Shown: positions 1-5,630 of the stretch, piece by piece | Numbering within the stretch: the stretch's first letter is position 1 | Layout of the letters: every line of letters begins with the position of its first letter | Assembly (NCBI GenBank): GCA_029983435.1 | Contig: JASBZN010000016.1 | Coordinates: 1 to 14,997, forward strand | From: Urinicoccus sp. | Lineage (GTDB): Bacteria > Bacillota > Clostridia > Tissierellales > Peptoniphilaceae | Length of the DNA: 14,997 nucleotides | Reading direction: 5' to 3' | Notes under the pieces: generated by a model | Database searches by the model: none | What the model saw: only the letters and a program-made list of their open reading frames with translations | What the model was told of the DNA's origin: nothing | Program-made: the position numbers and the translations under genes

Positions 1-1749
1 TAGCAACTGTTGGGGTAAAACGGATAAAACGGGGGTGAAAATATCGTAAGTTTTAGGGATAAAAATAACATCATCAGTTACTTCTTTGACATCTTCAAAA
101 TTTTCCTGTGCAATGGCGAGGGCATAGGCACCTCGTGCTTTAACTTCTTTAACATTAGAAATGGATTTATCCACTAAATTTTTTTGGCTAATAACAAAAA
201 TAACTGGGACACCGTCTTCTAAAAGGGCAATGGACCCATGCTTTAATTCTCCAGATTGGAAGGAAACAGCATTAATGTAGGAAATTTCTTTTAATTTTAA
301 GGCACCTTCTTTAGCACTTAAATAATCAATTCCTCGACCTAGATAAAAGATACTCTTTGCATTTTTGATTTTTCCAGCAAGTTTTTTATAATTGTCTTGA
401 TGGTCCAAAAGTTCTTGAACTTTAGAGGGAAGAGTATAGAGCTCTTTAACATATTTTTCGGCATCTGTATTGGATAGGCAATCTAACTTCAATGCAAAGT
501 CAATAGCCAAAGCGTAGAGAGAAATTAATTGTGTTGTGTAGGCTTTTGTTGAAGCTACGCTGATTTCAGGCCCTGCATTACAATAAATAACCTTATGGGC
601 TTCTCTAGCAATAGAAGATCCAACAACATTAGTAATCGCTAAAATTTTAGCACCCTTAGCCTTTGCTTCACGCATAGCAGCTAAGGTATCTCCCGTTTCA
701 CCGGATTGAGAAACAACAATAATTAGGGAATCCTCATCAATAAAGGGTTGGTAATATTTCAATTCCGAAGCAATTTCACTTTGACATTTTTTGTGAATTA
801 ATTTCTCCATGGCTCGCATACCAACTTCAGCAGCATGATAAGCAGTGCCACAGGCCGTAAAGTAAATATTTTTGATAGAAGAAAGTTCTTCTTTGCTTAA
901 ACTTTCTTGTCCCAAGTTGGGCATTCCCTTAGAAAATTTGGTATCTAAAGACTGCTTTAACACTTCTGGTTGTTCAAAAATTTCTTTTAACATAAAATGG
1001 TCAAAACCATTTTTACTAGCTTTTTCGATATCTAAATCGGTATGTTCTATTTTTTTATCCAAAGTTTCTCCTTCAAAGTTATAAAAACAAATCGAATCTT
1101 GCTTTATTAAAGCCATTTCTCCATTATTCATAGAAATAATATCTTTTGTATAGTTTAAAACGGCGGGGATATCAGAAGCAATCATGTAGCCATTTTTTTC
1201 CATGCCTACTAAGAGGGGACTTTCGTTGCGAATAGCAATAAGTTGATCAGGATATTTTTCTGAAACGACACCAATGGCATAAGCTCCTTCCAAGGCATGA
1301 ACAACCTTTAAGGCAGTTTCCAAAAAATCGCCACAATTATAGTACTCAAAAAGGTTAGAAATTACTTCTGTATCGGTATCTGATTTAAAAGTAAATCCTT
1401 GATTCATTAGTTCTGTTTTTAAAGTTAAAAAGTTTTCAATGATTCCATTGTGAACAACAGAGAAGCTACCATTTTGGCTTAAGTGAGGATGGCTGTTGAC
1501 ATCGCTTGGGACTCCATGTGTTGCCCAACGTGTATGTCCTATTCCAATATTACCTTCTAATTTATAAGTAGTTAAAGCTTCCTTTAAAACATTTAATTTA
1601 CCCACTCTCTTAAGAGTTTTAATTTTTGCATTACAGTCTAAAATGGAAATGCCTGAAGAGTCATAACCACGGTACTCAAGTTTTTCCAACCCATGGATAA
1701 TTCGTTCTTCTGCACTTTCAAAACCGCAGTATCCTACTATACCACACAT
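1..1749 (-). CDS. glmS: Glutamine--fructose-6-phosphate aminotransferase (isomerizing), C-terminus cut by window edge
   Basis: GlmS makes glucosamine-6-phosphate from fructose-6-phosphate and glutamine, the first step toward UDP-GlcNAc and peptidoglycan. Reading the minus strand, 583 codons are open without a stop. The protein begins MCGIVGYCGF, so Cys2 becomes the N-terminal nucleophile of the class II glutaminase domain (about residues 1-215, with GHTRWATHG and HNGIIEN). Two sugar-isomerase (SIS) domains follow; the first carries SQSGETGDTLAA and the second an SFQSGELKHG-like stretch. The family is about 600 residues, so only some 20-25 C-terminal residues should lie beyond base 1. The start is supported by a GGAGGT at 1760-1755, five bases upstream, and by the obligatory MCGI N-terminus. 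It is controlled by the ribozyme directly upstream. No frameshift or missing catalytic residue is seen. Confidence 0.97.
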   Translation of the reverse strand, partial: MCGIVGYCGFESAEERIIHGLEKLEYRGYDSSGISILDCNAKIKTLKRVGKLNVLKEALTTYKLEGNIGIGHTRWATHGVPSDVNSHPHLSQNGSFSVVHNGIIENFLTLKTELMNQGFTFKSDTDTEVISNLFEYYNCGDFLETALKVVHALEGAYAIGVVSEKYPDQLIAIRNESPLLVGMEKNGYMIASDIPAVLNYTKDIISMNNGEMALIKQDSICFYNFEGETLDKKIEHTDLDIEKASKNGFDHFMLKEIFEQPEVLKQSLDTKFSKGMPNLGQESLSKEELSSIKNIYFTACGTAYHAAEVGMRAMEKLIHKKCQSEIASELKYYQPFIDEDSLIIVVSQSGETGDTLAAMREAKAKGAKILAITNVVGSSIAREAHKVIYCNAGPEISVASTKAYTTQLISLYALAIDFALKLDCLSNTDAEKYVKELYTLPSKVQELLDHQDNYKKLAGKIKNAKSIFYLGRGIDYLSAKEGALKLKEISYINAVSFQSGELKHGSIALLEDGVPVIFVISQKNLVDKSISNVKEVKARGAYALAIAQENFEDVKEVTDDVIFIPKTYDIFTPVLSVLPQQLL

Positions 1750-1773
1750 AGGCTACCTCCAATAATTATATTT

Positions 1774-1897
1774 AGAGATTCACGGCACCCTTTTTGTCTA
1801 TAAAAGCTTTGTTAGGTGCTGGGGCTGTGATACCCTTGGAGCATCCGCCGAATTTTCGATCACTCCATTCCTCGTCAACCTTTTGGCTCTGGCGCTT
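1774..1897 (-). ncRNA. glmS ribozyme/riboswitch in the glmS leader
   Basis: The minus-strand leader of glmS carries the conserved core of the glmS self-cleaving ribozyme: AGCGCCAGAGCC at the 5' end, then GACGAGG, ATCGAAAATTCGGCGGATGC, a short P3-like hairpin (GGGTATCACAGCCC), and a P4 stem formed by GCACC (1819-1815) and GGTGC (1789-1785). In known members the RNA binds glucosamine-6-phosphate as a cofactor and cuts just 5' of the GCGCC, which here falls between 1896 and 1895. Cleavage leads to mRNA decay and lowers GlmS synthesis. The P1 stem is very short (AGCC/GGTT capped by AAAA), close to a minimal form. The outer boundaries are approximate. Confidence 0.95.
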
Positions 1898-1924
1898 GTT
1901 TATATTTTTATCTCTAGAAATGAA

Positions 1925-1953
1925 ATTATATCATATTCAAAAGAGAATGTAAA
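1925..1953 (-). promoter_or_regulatory. Sigma-A-type promoter of glmS
   Basis: On the minus strand, TTTACA (1953-1948) is followed after exactly 17 bases by TATAAT (1930-1925). That is five of six -35 matches, a perfect -10 and ideal spacing. Transcription should start near 1915-1921, leaving only about 20-25 bases before the ribozyme cleavage site. Confidence 0.8.
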
Positions 1954-2013
1954 TTTAGGGCTAAAACTACACAAATAAAGGCTTATCAAAGTAAATAAAT
2001 CATTAAAATAAAC

Positions 2014-2042
2014 TTGTGAAAATGTTTTGTACATGGTATGAT
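2014..2042 (+). promoter_or_regulatory. Candidate sigma-A promoter of the cold-shock gene
   Basis: TTGTGA (2014-2019), a 17-base spacer and TATGAT (2037-2042) form a fair sigma-A promoter, giving a leader of about 80 bases before the csp start codon. A second -35-like TTGACA at 2067-2072 has only a poor partner (TCAAAT, 2091-2096, 18-base spacer), so a nearer start is possible but less likely. Long leaders are common for cold-shock genes. Confidence 0.55.
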
Positions 2043-2131
2043 ATGGATAGCCTAAATGAATGAAATTTGACAGGTATCCTAATATGTGCTTCAAATTTTA
2101 AGATTTAGGAAATAAAGTTTGGAGGAAAACA

Positions 2132-2329
2132 ATGAACGGAACTGTTAAATGGTTTAACGCAGAAAAAGGTTTTGGATTTATTACAACAGACGAGGGAACA
2201 GATGTGTTTGCTCATTTCAGTCAAATCCAAAAAGAAGGTTTTAAAACACTTGAAGAAGGTCAAAATGTAAGTTTTGACGTTGTAGAAAGTGAAAAAGGCC
2301 TTCAAGCTGAAAATATTGAAGTTTTATAA
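2132..2329 (+). CDS. Cold-shock protein, CspA/CspB family
   Basis: A 65-residue single cold-shock domain that should bind single-stranded RNA and DNA and act as an RNA chaperone in the cytoplasm. It opens with NGTVKWFNAEKGFGFI, containing the RNP1 motif (KGFGFI), followed by the RNP2-like VFAHF. The length matches the family (65-70 residues). GGAGG at 2121-2125 lies six bases before the ATG. The gene stands divergently from glmS, with its own promoter candidate upstream and an intrinsic terminator directly after the stop, so it is probably mainly monocistronic. The number of csp paralogues cannot be judged from this window, so I give no letter. Confidence 0.97.
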   Translation: MNGTVKWFNAEKGFGFITTDEGTDVFAHFSQIQKEGFKTLEEGQNVSFDVVESEKGLQAENIEVL

Positions 2330-2335
2330 TATTAG

Positions 2336-2366
2336 CCTCTTAGAATATTCTAAGAGGTTTTTATTT
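2336..2366 (+). terminator. Rho-independent terminator after csp
   Basis: A perfect 22-base palindrome (2336-2357; left arm CCTCTTAGAAT, right arm its exact complement) is followed by TTTTTATTT at 2358-2366. It begins seven bases after the csp stop. The reverse direction has no T-run, so it works for plus-strand transcription only. Its T-run ends directly against the ribosome binding site of the next gene. Confidence 0.88.
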
Positions 2367-2377
2367 AAGGAGGTAGT

Positions 2378-3127
2378 ATGACTCAAGATAGAAAATTATT
2401 GGCAAAAGTAGAAGACGCTTGCATCTATGAAGATCAAGTTGTTGAATTTATTAAGAGAATGGATCCCGCTCTTTTAAATCAGTTCAAAAAAACAGATGGA
2501 ATTGCCCATGTGATAGGGGAGTTAGTCCACCAAGAACTTTTGTTACTAGATGCTAAGAAAAAACATTATGACCAAGAAGAAGATTTTAAAGAAGCTCTTA
2601 GCCTAACAAAGGATAACTTATTAAAATCTTATGCATTTTCGAAGACCTTGGAAGGTATTGATGTGACAGAAGAAGAAGCAAGAGAGTTTTTTGAAGAGAA
2701 CAAAAATATTTTTGCCAGCAAGGATTCAGTAAATGCAAGCCATATTTTACTAGCAACAGAAGAAGAAGCCAAGGAAATTAAAGACAAATTAGACCAAGGA
2801 GAAGATTTTTCTGAACTAGCTAAAAAGCATTCTACCTGTCCTTCAAAGGATAATGGCGGAAACTTAGGTACCTTCCAACCAGGACAAATGGTGAAGGCTT
2901 TTGATGAAGCAGTATTTTCTATGGAAGTAGGAGAAATTTCTGAGCCTGTTAAAACAGAATTTGGCTACCATCTTATTAAACTCCATTCTAAAAACAAAGG
3001 ATATCAAAAAAAGTTTGAAGATGTTAAAGACCAATGCATGCAAGAAGCACTTCGCTTAAAGCAACAAAAGGCCTATTTGGAAAGAATGGAAGAATTAAAA
3101 AAAGAATACACAATTACCTACTATTAA
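2378..3127 (+). CDS. Parvulin-type peptidyl-prolyl cis-trans isomerase, cytoplasmic form
   Basis: A 249-residue protein with a SurA/PrsA-like layout: an N-terminal helical chaperone-like part (about 1-110), a parvulin (rotamase) domain (about 117-205) and a charged C-terminal helix. The rotamase signatures are visible as VNASHILLATEEEA, FSELAKKHSTCPSKDNGGNLGTF (positions 144-166), FDEAVFSMEVGEISEPV and FGYHLIKL. PrsA proteins are exported lipoproteins, but this one starts MTQDRKLLAKVED and has no signal peptide or lipobox, so it should stay in the cytoplasm. Such proteins are known in clostridia; their clients are not well defined. AAGGAGG (2367-2373) lies four bases before the ATG. Because the csp terminator abuts this site, expression depends on readthrough or on a promoter inside csp. 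Confidence 0.9.
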   Translation: MTQDRKLLAKVEDACIYEDQVVEFIKRMDPALLNQFKKTDGIAHVIGELVHQELLLLDAKKKHYDQEEDFKEALSLTKDNLLKSYAFSKTLEGIDVTEEEAREFFEENKNIFASKDSVNASHILLATEEEAKEIKDKLDQGEDFSELAKKHSTCPSKDNGGNLGTFQPGQMVKAFDEAVFSMEVGEISEPVKTEFGYHLIKLHSKNKGYQKKFEDVKDQCMQEALRLKQQKAYLERMEELKKEYTITYY

Positions 3128-3175
3128 GAAACAATTATTTAGCAGAAATGGCTATATAAATTTTTTGATTTTTAG

Positions 3176-3181
3176 TATAAT
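3176..3181 (+). promoter_or_regulatory. Probable -10 element for the DUF1292 gene
   Basis: A perfect TATAAT sits 60 bases before the start codon in an AT-rich gap. The matching -35 position (3153-3158, TATATA) is a poor fit, so promoter strength is uncertain. Transcription would begin near 3188, at the base of the inverted repeat that follows. Confidence 0.45.
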
Positions 3182-3185
3182 AGAG

Positions 3186-3211
3186 TAACAGACCATTTGT
3201 GCTGTCTGTTA
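3186..3211 (+). repeat. Inverted repeat / leader hairpin before the DUF1292 gene
   Basis: TAACAGAC (3186-3193) and GTCTGTTA (3204-3211) are exact complements with a ten-base loop. No T-run follows (AATATTAAAG), so it is not a terminator. Placed four bases after the -10 element, it is either an operator at the transcription start or a stem-loop at the extreme 5' end of the mRNA, which is known to protect some transcripts from decay. Confidence 0.5.
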
Positions 3212-3241
3212 ATATTAAAGAATCAATTAAAGGAGAAATTT

Positions 3242-3565
3242 ATGGCAAATCACGATCACTGTAATCATGACCATGACAATAATTGTTGCGGTAACCATCA
3301 ACATCAAGAAGAAGAGTTTCCACTTATTCATTTAGAATTGGAAGATGGAGAAAACTTAGACTGCATCGTCTATGGAACTTTTGACTTTAATAATAAGTCC
3401 TACATTGCTTTAATTCCTGATGAAGGGGAAGAAGAAAGTCTTCTTTTATATGAATATGAAGACTTAGGTGATGATGAGATGGATTTAAAACTAATTGAGG
3501 AAGAGGAATTTGATGCGGTAGCGGATGAATTTGAAAGACAGTTCCCCGTTGAAGACGAAGAATAG
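3242..3565 (+). CDS. DUF1292 family protein with His/Cys-rich N-terminus
   Basis: A 107-residue acidic protein. Residues about 26-80 match the DUF1292 (YrzB-like) pattern of short beta strands: FPLIHLELEDGE, LDCIVYGTFDFNNKSYIALIP, LLLYEYED. The first 21 residues hold H4, H6, C7, H9, H11, C15, C16, H19 and H21, which suggests metal binding; such heads occur in other clostridial DUF1292 proteins. No membrane segment or export signal is seen, and the molecular function is unknown. I chose the ATG at 3242 because AAAGGAGA lies just before it. An in-frame TTG at 3197 would extend the protein into the leader hairpin without a ribosome binding site. The 3' end overlaps the next gene by 41 bases. Confidence 0.85.
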   Translation: MANHDHCNHDHDNNCCGNHQHQEEEFPLIHLELEDGENLDCIVYGTFDFNNKSYIALIPDEGEEESLLLYEYEDLGDDEMDLKLIEEEEFDAVADEFERQFPVEDEE

Positions 3566-4463
3566 AATACCCTACAATCAATATAGTGACTATCTAAAAA
3601 ACAAATATCAAGAACGTGTTTACAAACTACCCATTAAGTTGGATTTAACTTGTCCAAATCGAGATGGGACATGCTCTAGAGGGGGTTGCATCTTTTGCGG
3701 AGAAGAAGGAGGTTCTTTTGAGAATCTAGAAAATCTCAGTGTGAAAGACCAGCTCTTACAAAATATGGACTATATTGGTAAAAGATATAAAGCCAAGAAA
3801 TTTATTGCGTATTTTCAAAATTTCACCAATACCTACCAACCCTTGGATCAGTATGTTAAAGCTTTAGAAGATTGCCGATTGGAAAATATTGTTGGAGTCA
3901 ATATCTCCACACGACCTGATTTTTTAGGCGAAGACTATTTAAGGGCGACACAAGAAATTTGTCAAGGGTTGGATGTTTGTTTTGAATTGGGGCTTCAAAG
4001 TGTAAATAATCATACACTTAAAAAGCTGAATCGAGGGCATCAGTTGTCAGATTTCATTTCTGGAGTTTTAAAACTTAAGGATTACGGTTTTCGAATTGCG
4101 GTTCATATGATTATGGATCTTCCTTGGGATGATGATCTAGACATTATAGAAGGGGCTAAAATTTTAAATGCTCTAGAAATTGATGAGGTTAAGCTCCATT
4201 CCCTCTATGTCTTAAAAAATACACCTTTGGAGGACATGGTCTTAAAGAAGGAAGTAGATTTACTGACTAAAGAAGATTTTCAACGAAGGGTTATTTTATT
4301 TTTATCTTATCTGAATCCGTCCATTGTTGTTCAAAGGATTATCGGCCGTGCTCCTAAAGAAGCATGCAGGTTCTGTAATTTTGGAGAATCGTGGTGGAAA
4401 ATTCGAGATGAAATTATTGACAAAATGAATTCGAAATCAATAGAACAGGGAAGTTCTATTTGA
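3525..4463 (+). CDS. TIGR01212 (YtqA/YhcC-like) radical SAM protein
   Basis: A 312-residue radical SAM enzyme. The [4Fe-4S] ligands are C43, C55 and C58 in CPNRDGTCSRGGCIFC, the unusual C-x11-C-x2-C spacing of this family rather than CX3CX2C; C50 lies between and is probably not a ligand. Further family marks are AYFQNFTNTYQP, GVNISTRPDFL, ELGLQSVNNHTLKKLNRGH and VHMIMDLPWD. The substrate is not established; members are related to the Elp3-like radical SAM group. The start is uncertain: the ATG at 3525 overlaps the upstream gene by 41 bases and has no good ribosome binding site, and the family usually begins about ten residues nearer the conserved region. A TTG at 3549 is the main alternative. 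Translational coupling to the DUF1292 gene is likely. Confidence 0.92.
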   Translation: MNLKDSSPLKTKNRIPYNQYSDYLKNKYQERVYKLPIKLDLTCPNRDGTCSRGGCIFCGEEGGSFENLENLSVKDQLLQNMDYIGKRYKAKKFIAYFQNFTNTYQPLDQYVKALEDCRLENIVGVNISTRPDFLGEDYLRATQEICQGLDVCFELGLQSVNNHTLKKLNRGHQLSDFISGVLKLKDYGFRIAVHMIMDLPWDDDLDIIEGAKILNALEIDEVKLHSLYVLKNTPLEDMVLKKEVDLLTKEDFQRRVILFLSYLNPSIVVQRIIGRAPKEACRFCNFGESWWKIRDEIIDKMNSKSIEQGSSI

Positions 4464-4490
4464 TAGAAATAAAAGAAAGGAATGATGATC

Positions 4491-4919
4491 ATGATAAAAT
4501 TTATTTTAGGAGCTAAGGGTTCTGGAAAGACAAAATGGCTTATTGATCATGCCAATGATGACTTAAAATCTGGAAATGGAAACATTGCTTTTATTGATGC
4601 AGATGATGACCACATTTTTAGTTTAGATTATCAAATTCGACTAATCAATGCTAAAGACTATGGCTTAACAAACGTTGACTCCTTATATGGATTCTTATGT
4701 GGTTTAATGGCCATGGATTTTGATTTAGAAAAAATCTATGTGGACAGCATGTATAAAATTATTGATTTAAACCAAGACAACATTCTTGAATTACATGAAA
4801 AATTGTCTTCCCTTGAAGAAATCAAAGATAAGAAAATATTTATTAACGTAGATTGCTTAACGGAGGACTTACCTGAAAAGTTGCGAGAATGCTCTGAAGA
4901 AGTAACTTTAGAAGAATGA
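4491..4919 (+). CDS. Small P-loop nucleotide-binding protein of unknown function
   Basis: A 142-residue protein that begins MIKFILGAKGSGKTKWLI, a complete Walker A loop (GAKGSGKT, residues 7-14) right at the N-terminus. Two later hydrophobic strands ending in aspartate (KIYVDS and KKIFINVD) are Walker B-like candidates. No other domain, membrane segment or known family signature is visible. At this size it has room for a P-loop core only, as in small kinase-like or regulatory ATPases. ATG codons occur at 4482, 4485 and 4491; AGAAAGGA (4474-4481) is best spaced for 4491, which also puts the P-loop strand at the usual place. It lies 27 bases after the radical SAM gene and ends at a terminator. 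I do not recognise a specific function. Confidence 0.8.
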   Translation: MIKFILGAKGSGKTKWLIDHANDDLKSGNGNIAFIDADDDHIFSLDYQIRLINAKDYGLTNVDSLYGFLCGLMAMDFDLEKIYVDSMYKIIDLNQDNILELHEKLSSLEEIKDKKIFINVDCLTEDLPEKLRECSEEVTLEE

Positions 4920-4922
4920 TTG

Positions 4923-4950
4923 AGACCGGGTTATCCCGGTCTTTCAGTTT
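4923..4950 (+). terminator. Rho-independent terminator after the P-loop gene
   Basis: AGACCGGG (4923-4930), loop TTAT, and CCCGGTCT (4935-4942) form a strong GC-rich hairpin two bases after the stop codon region. It is followed by a modest U-tract (TTCAGTTTT). It separates the DUF1292/radical SAM/P-loop unit from the downstream miniprotein, although the T-run is imperfect and some readthrough is plausible. Confidence 0.8.
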
Positions 4951-4971
4951 TAGGATAGAGGAGGTGCCCTA

Positions 4972-5058
4972 ATGGGCAATAGAAAATTAATTATTCGAAT
5001 ACTTGCCGTCCTTCTTGCATTAAGTATGATTATACCAATTCTACTTACTGTTTTTTGA
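4972..5058 (+). CDS. 28-residue single-span membrane miniprotein
   Basis: A short open frame below usual gene-calling limits: MGNRKLIIRILAVLLALSMI followed by IPILLTVF and a TGA stop. The N-terminus is basic (R4, K5, R9) and residues 7-28 form one hydrophobic helix that runs to the end, so it should sit in the membrane with its N-terminus inside. GAGGAGGTG (4958-4966), among the strongest ribosome binding sites in the window, lies five bases before the ATG and argues strongly for translation. It starts just after a terminator and stops next to the following gene. In size and layout it resembles Prli42, the membrane anchor of the Listeria stressosome, and similar Firmicutes miniproteins. That is a resemblance in layout only, not shown homology. 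Confidence 0.68.
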   Translation: MGNRKLIIRILAVLLALSMIIPILLTVF

Positions 5059-5069
5059 TTGAGTGCCAT

Positions 5070-5612
5070 ATGGATGCAGATAAAAGACAAGCTTTAAAAT
5101 TTTGTCAAAGAAGATCAAAACTTATTGCAGATTACACAAAGGGGTCCATGACAAAAAGAGAATTTATTCTCAACAACTTTCAATTGGCGAACCAAATGAG
5201 TGGACCCTATATTAAAGTGGATAGCTTTGAAAAAGCTCTTTTTAACTACCAATACTACAATTGCATGGCTAAACATTATTCTATGTTGGCAAGACGGCAT
5301 AAAAAGAATAAGAAAAACAAAAGAATGTATACCCGATATTTTTCTTTGGGGAATTCTTATTACGACAAAAAAGATGCCAGTGTTTATAAAATATTGGAAC
5401 TTTTAGACTATCAAGCCATTAAAGCCTATCCTATTGAAACAGACTCAAAAAGACTGGACAACAAGCTCTTTGAAATCGTGGCAACCCAAAGGGATAAAGC
5501 AATCTTTCACTCTATATCTCCTGAAATAAAAAAGCTTTTGTGTGAAAAAGGACTCTTTGATGGAAATAAAAGACCATCTTTAATTTCCGACTATATTAAC
5601 GATACATATTGA
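5070..5612 (+). CDS. Conserved clostridial protein of unknown function (DUF6648-like)
   Basis: About 180 residues, basic and rich in Lys and Tyr, with no membrane segment, signal peptide or recognisable catalytic motif. It reads as all-helical, with distinctive stretches RRSKLIADYTKGSMTKREFI, SFEKALFNYQYYNCMAKHYS, LDNKLFEIV and PSLISDYIND. From memory these resemble the clostridial DUF6648 family, which has no known function; I could not check this. The start is uncertain. I chose the ATG at 5070, which has GAG at 5061-5063 upstream and leaves a typical short N-terminus. A TTG at 5055 would add five residues and overlap the miniprotein stop by four bases. It lies 18 bases before glyA and probably shares transcripts with its neighbours. 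Confidence 0.75.
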   Translation: MDADKRQALKFCQRRSKLIADYTKGSMTKREFILNNFQLANQMSGPYIKVDSFEKALFNYQYYNCMAKHYSMLARRHKKNKKNKRMYTRYFSLGNSYYDKKDASVYKILELLDYQAIKAYPIETDSKRLDNKLFEIVATQRDKAIFHSISPEIKKLLCEKGLFDGNKRPSLISDYINDTY

Positions 5613-5630
5613 AAGAAAGAGGGAAGGGAA

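Noticed and set aside
872..1084. Plus-strand open frame of 70 codons
   Set aside because: Lies fully antisense to glmS, which has clear conserved motifs through this stretch; no ribosome binding site or known similarity.
2045..2079. Imperfect hairpin GGATAGCC/GGTATCC in the csp leader
   Set aside because: A one-base bulge and a 20-base loop, and the left arm lies at the predicted transcription start; no evidence for a structured cold-sensing element.
1900..2094. Minus-strand 64-codon frame upstream of glmS
   Set aside because: Covers the glmS promoter and leader and the csp promoter; low-complexity Phe/Tyr-rich product and no support for translation.
3138..3173. Possible terminator after the isomerase gene
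   Set aside because: Only a four-base stem (TAGC/GCTA) before a T-rich stretch; too weak to call, although the T-run may allow some termination.
3197..3241. N-terminal TTG extension of the DUF1292 gene
   Set aside because: It would start within the leader hairpin nine bases after the predicted transcription start, with no ribosome binding site, whereas 3242 has AAAGGAGA.
3387..3581. Minus-strand 64-codon frame
   Set aside because: Shadow of the DUF1292 gene; His/Leu-rich because it reads acidic codons in reverse.
4439..4460. Hairpin AATAGAAC/GTTCTATT at the end of the radical SAM gene
   Set aside because: An exact 8-bp stem, but AT-rich, overlapping coding sequence and without a following T-run; not convincing as a terminator.
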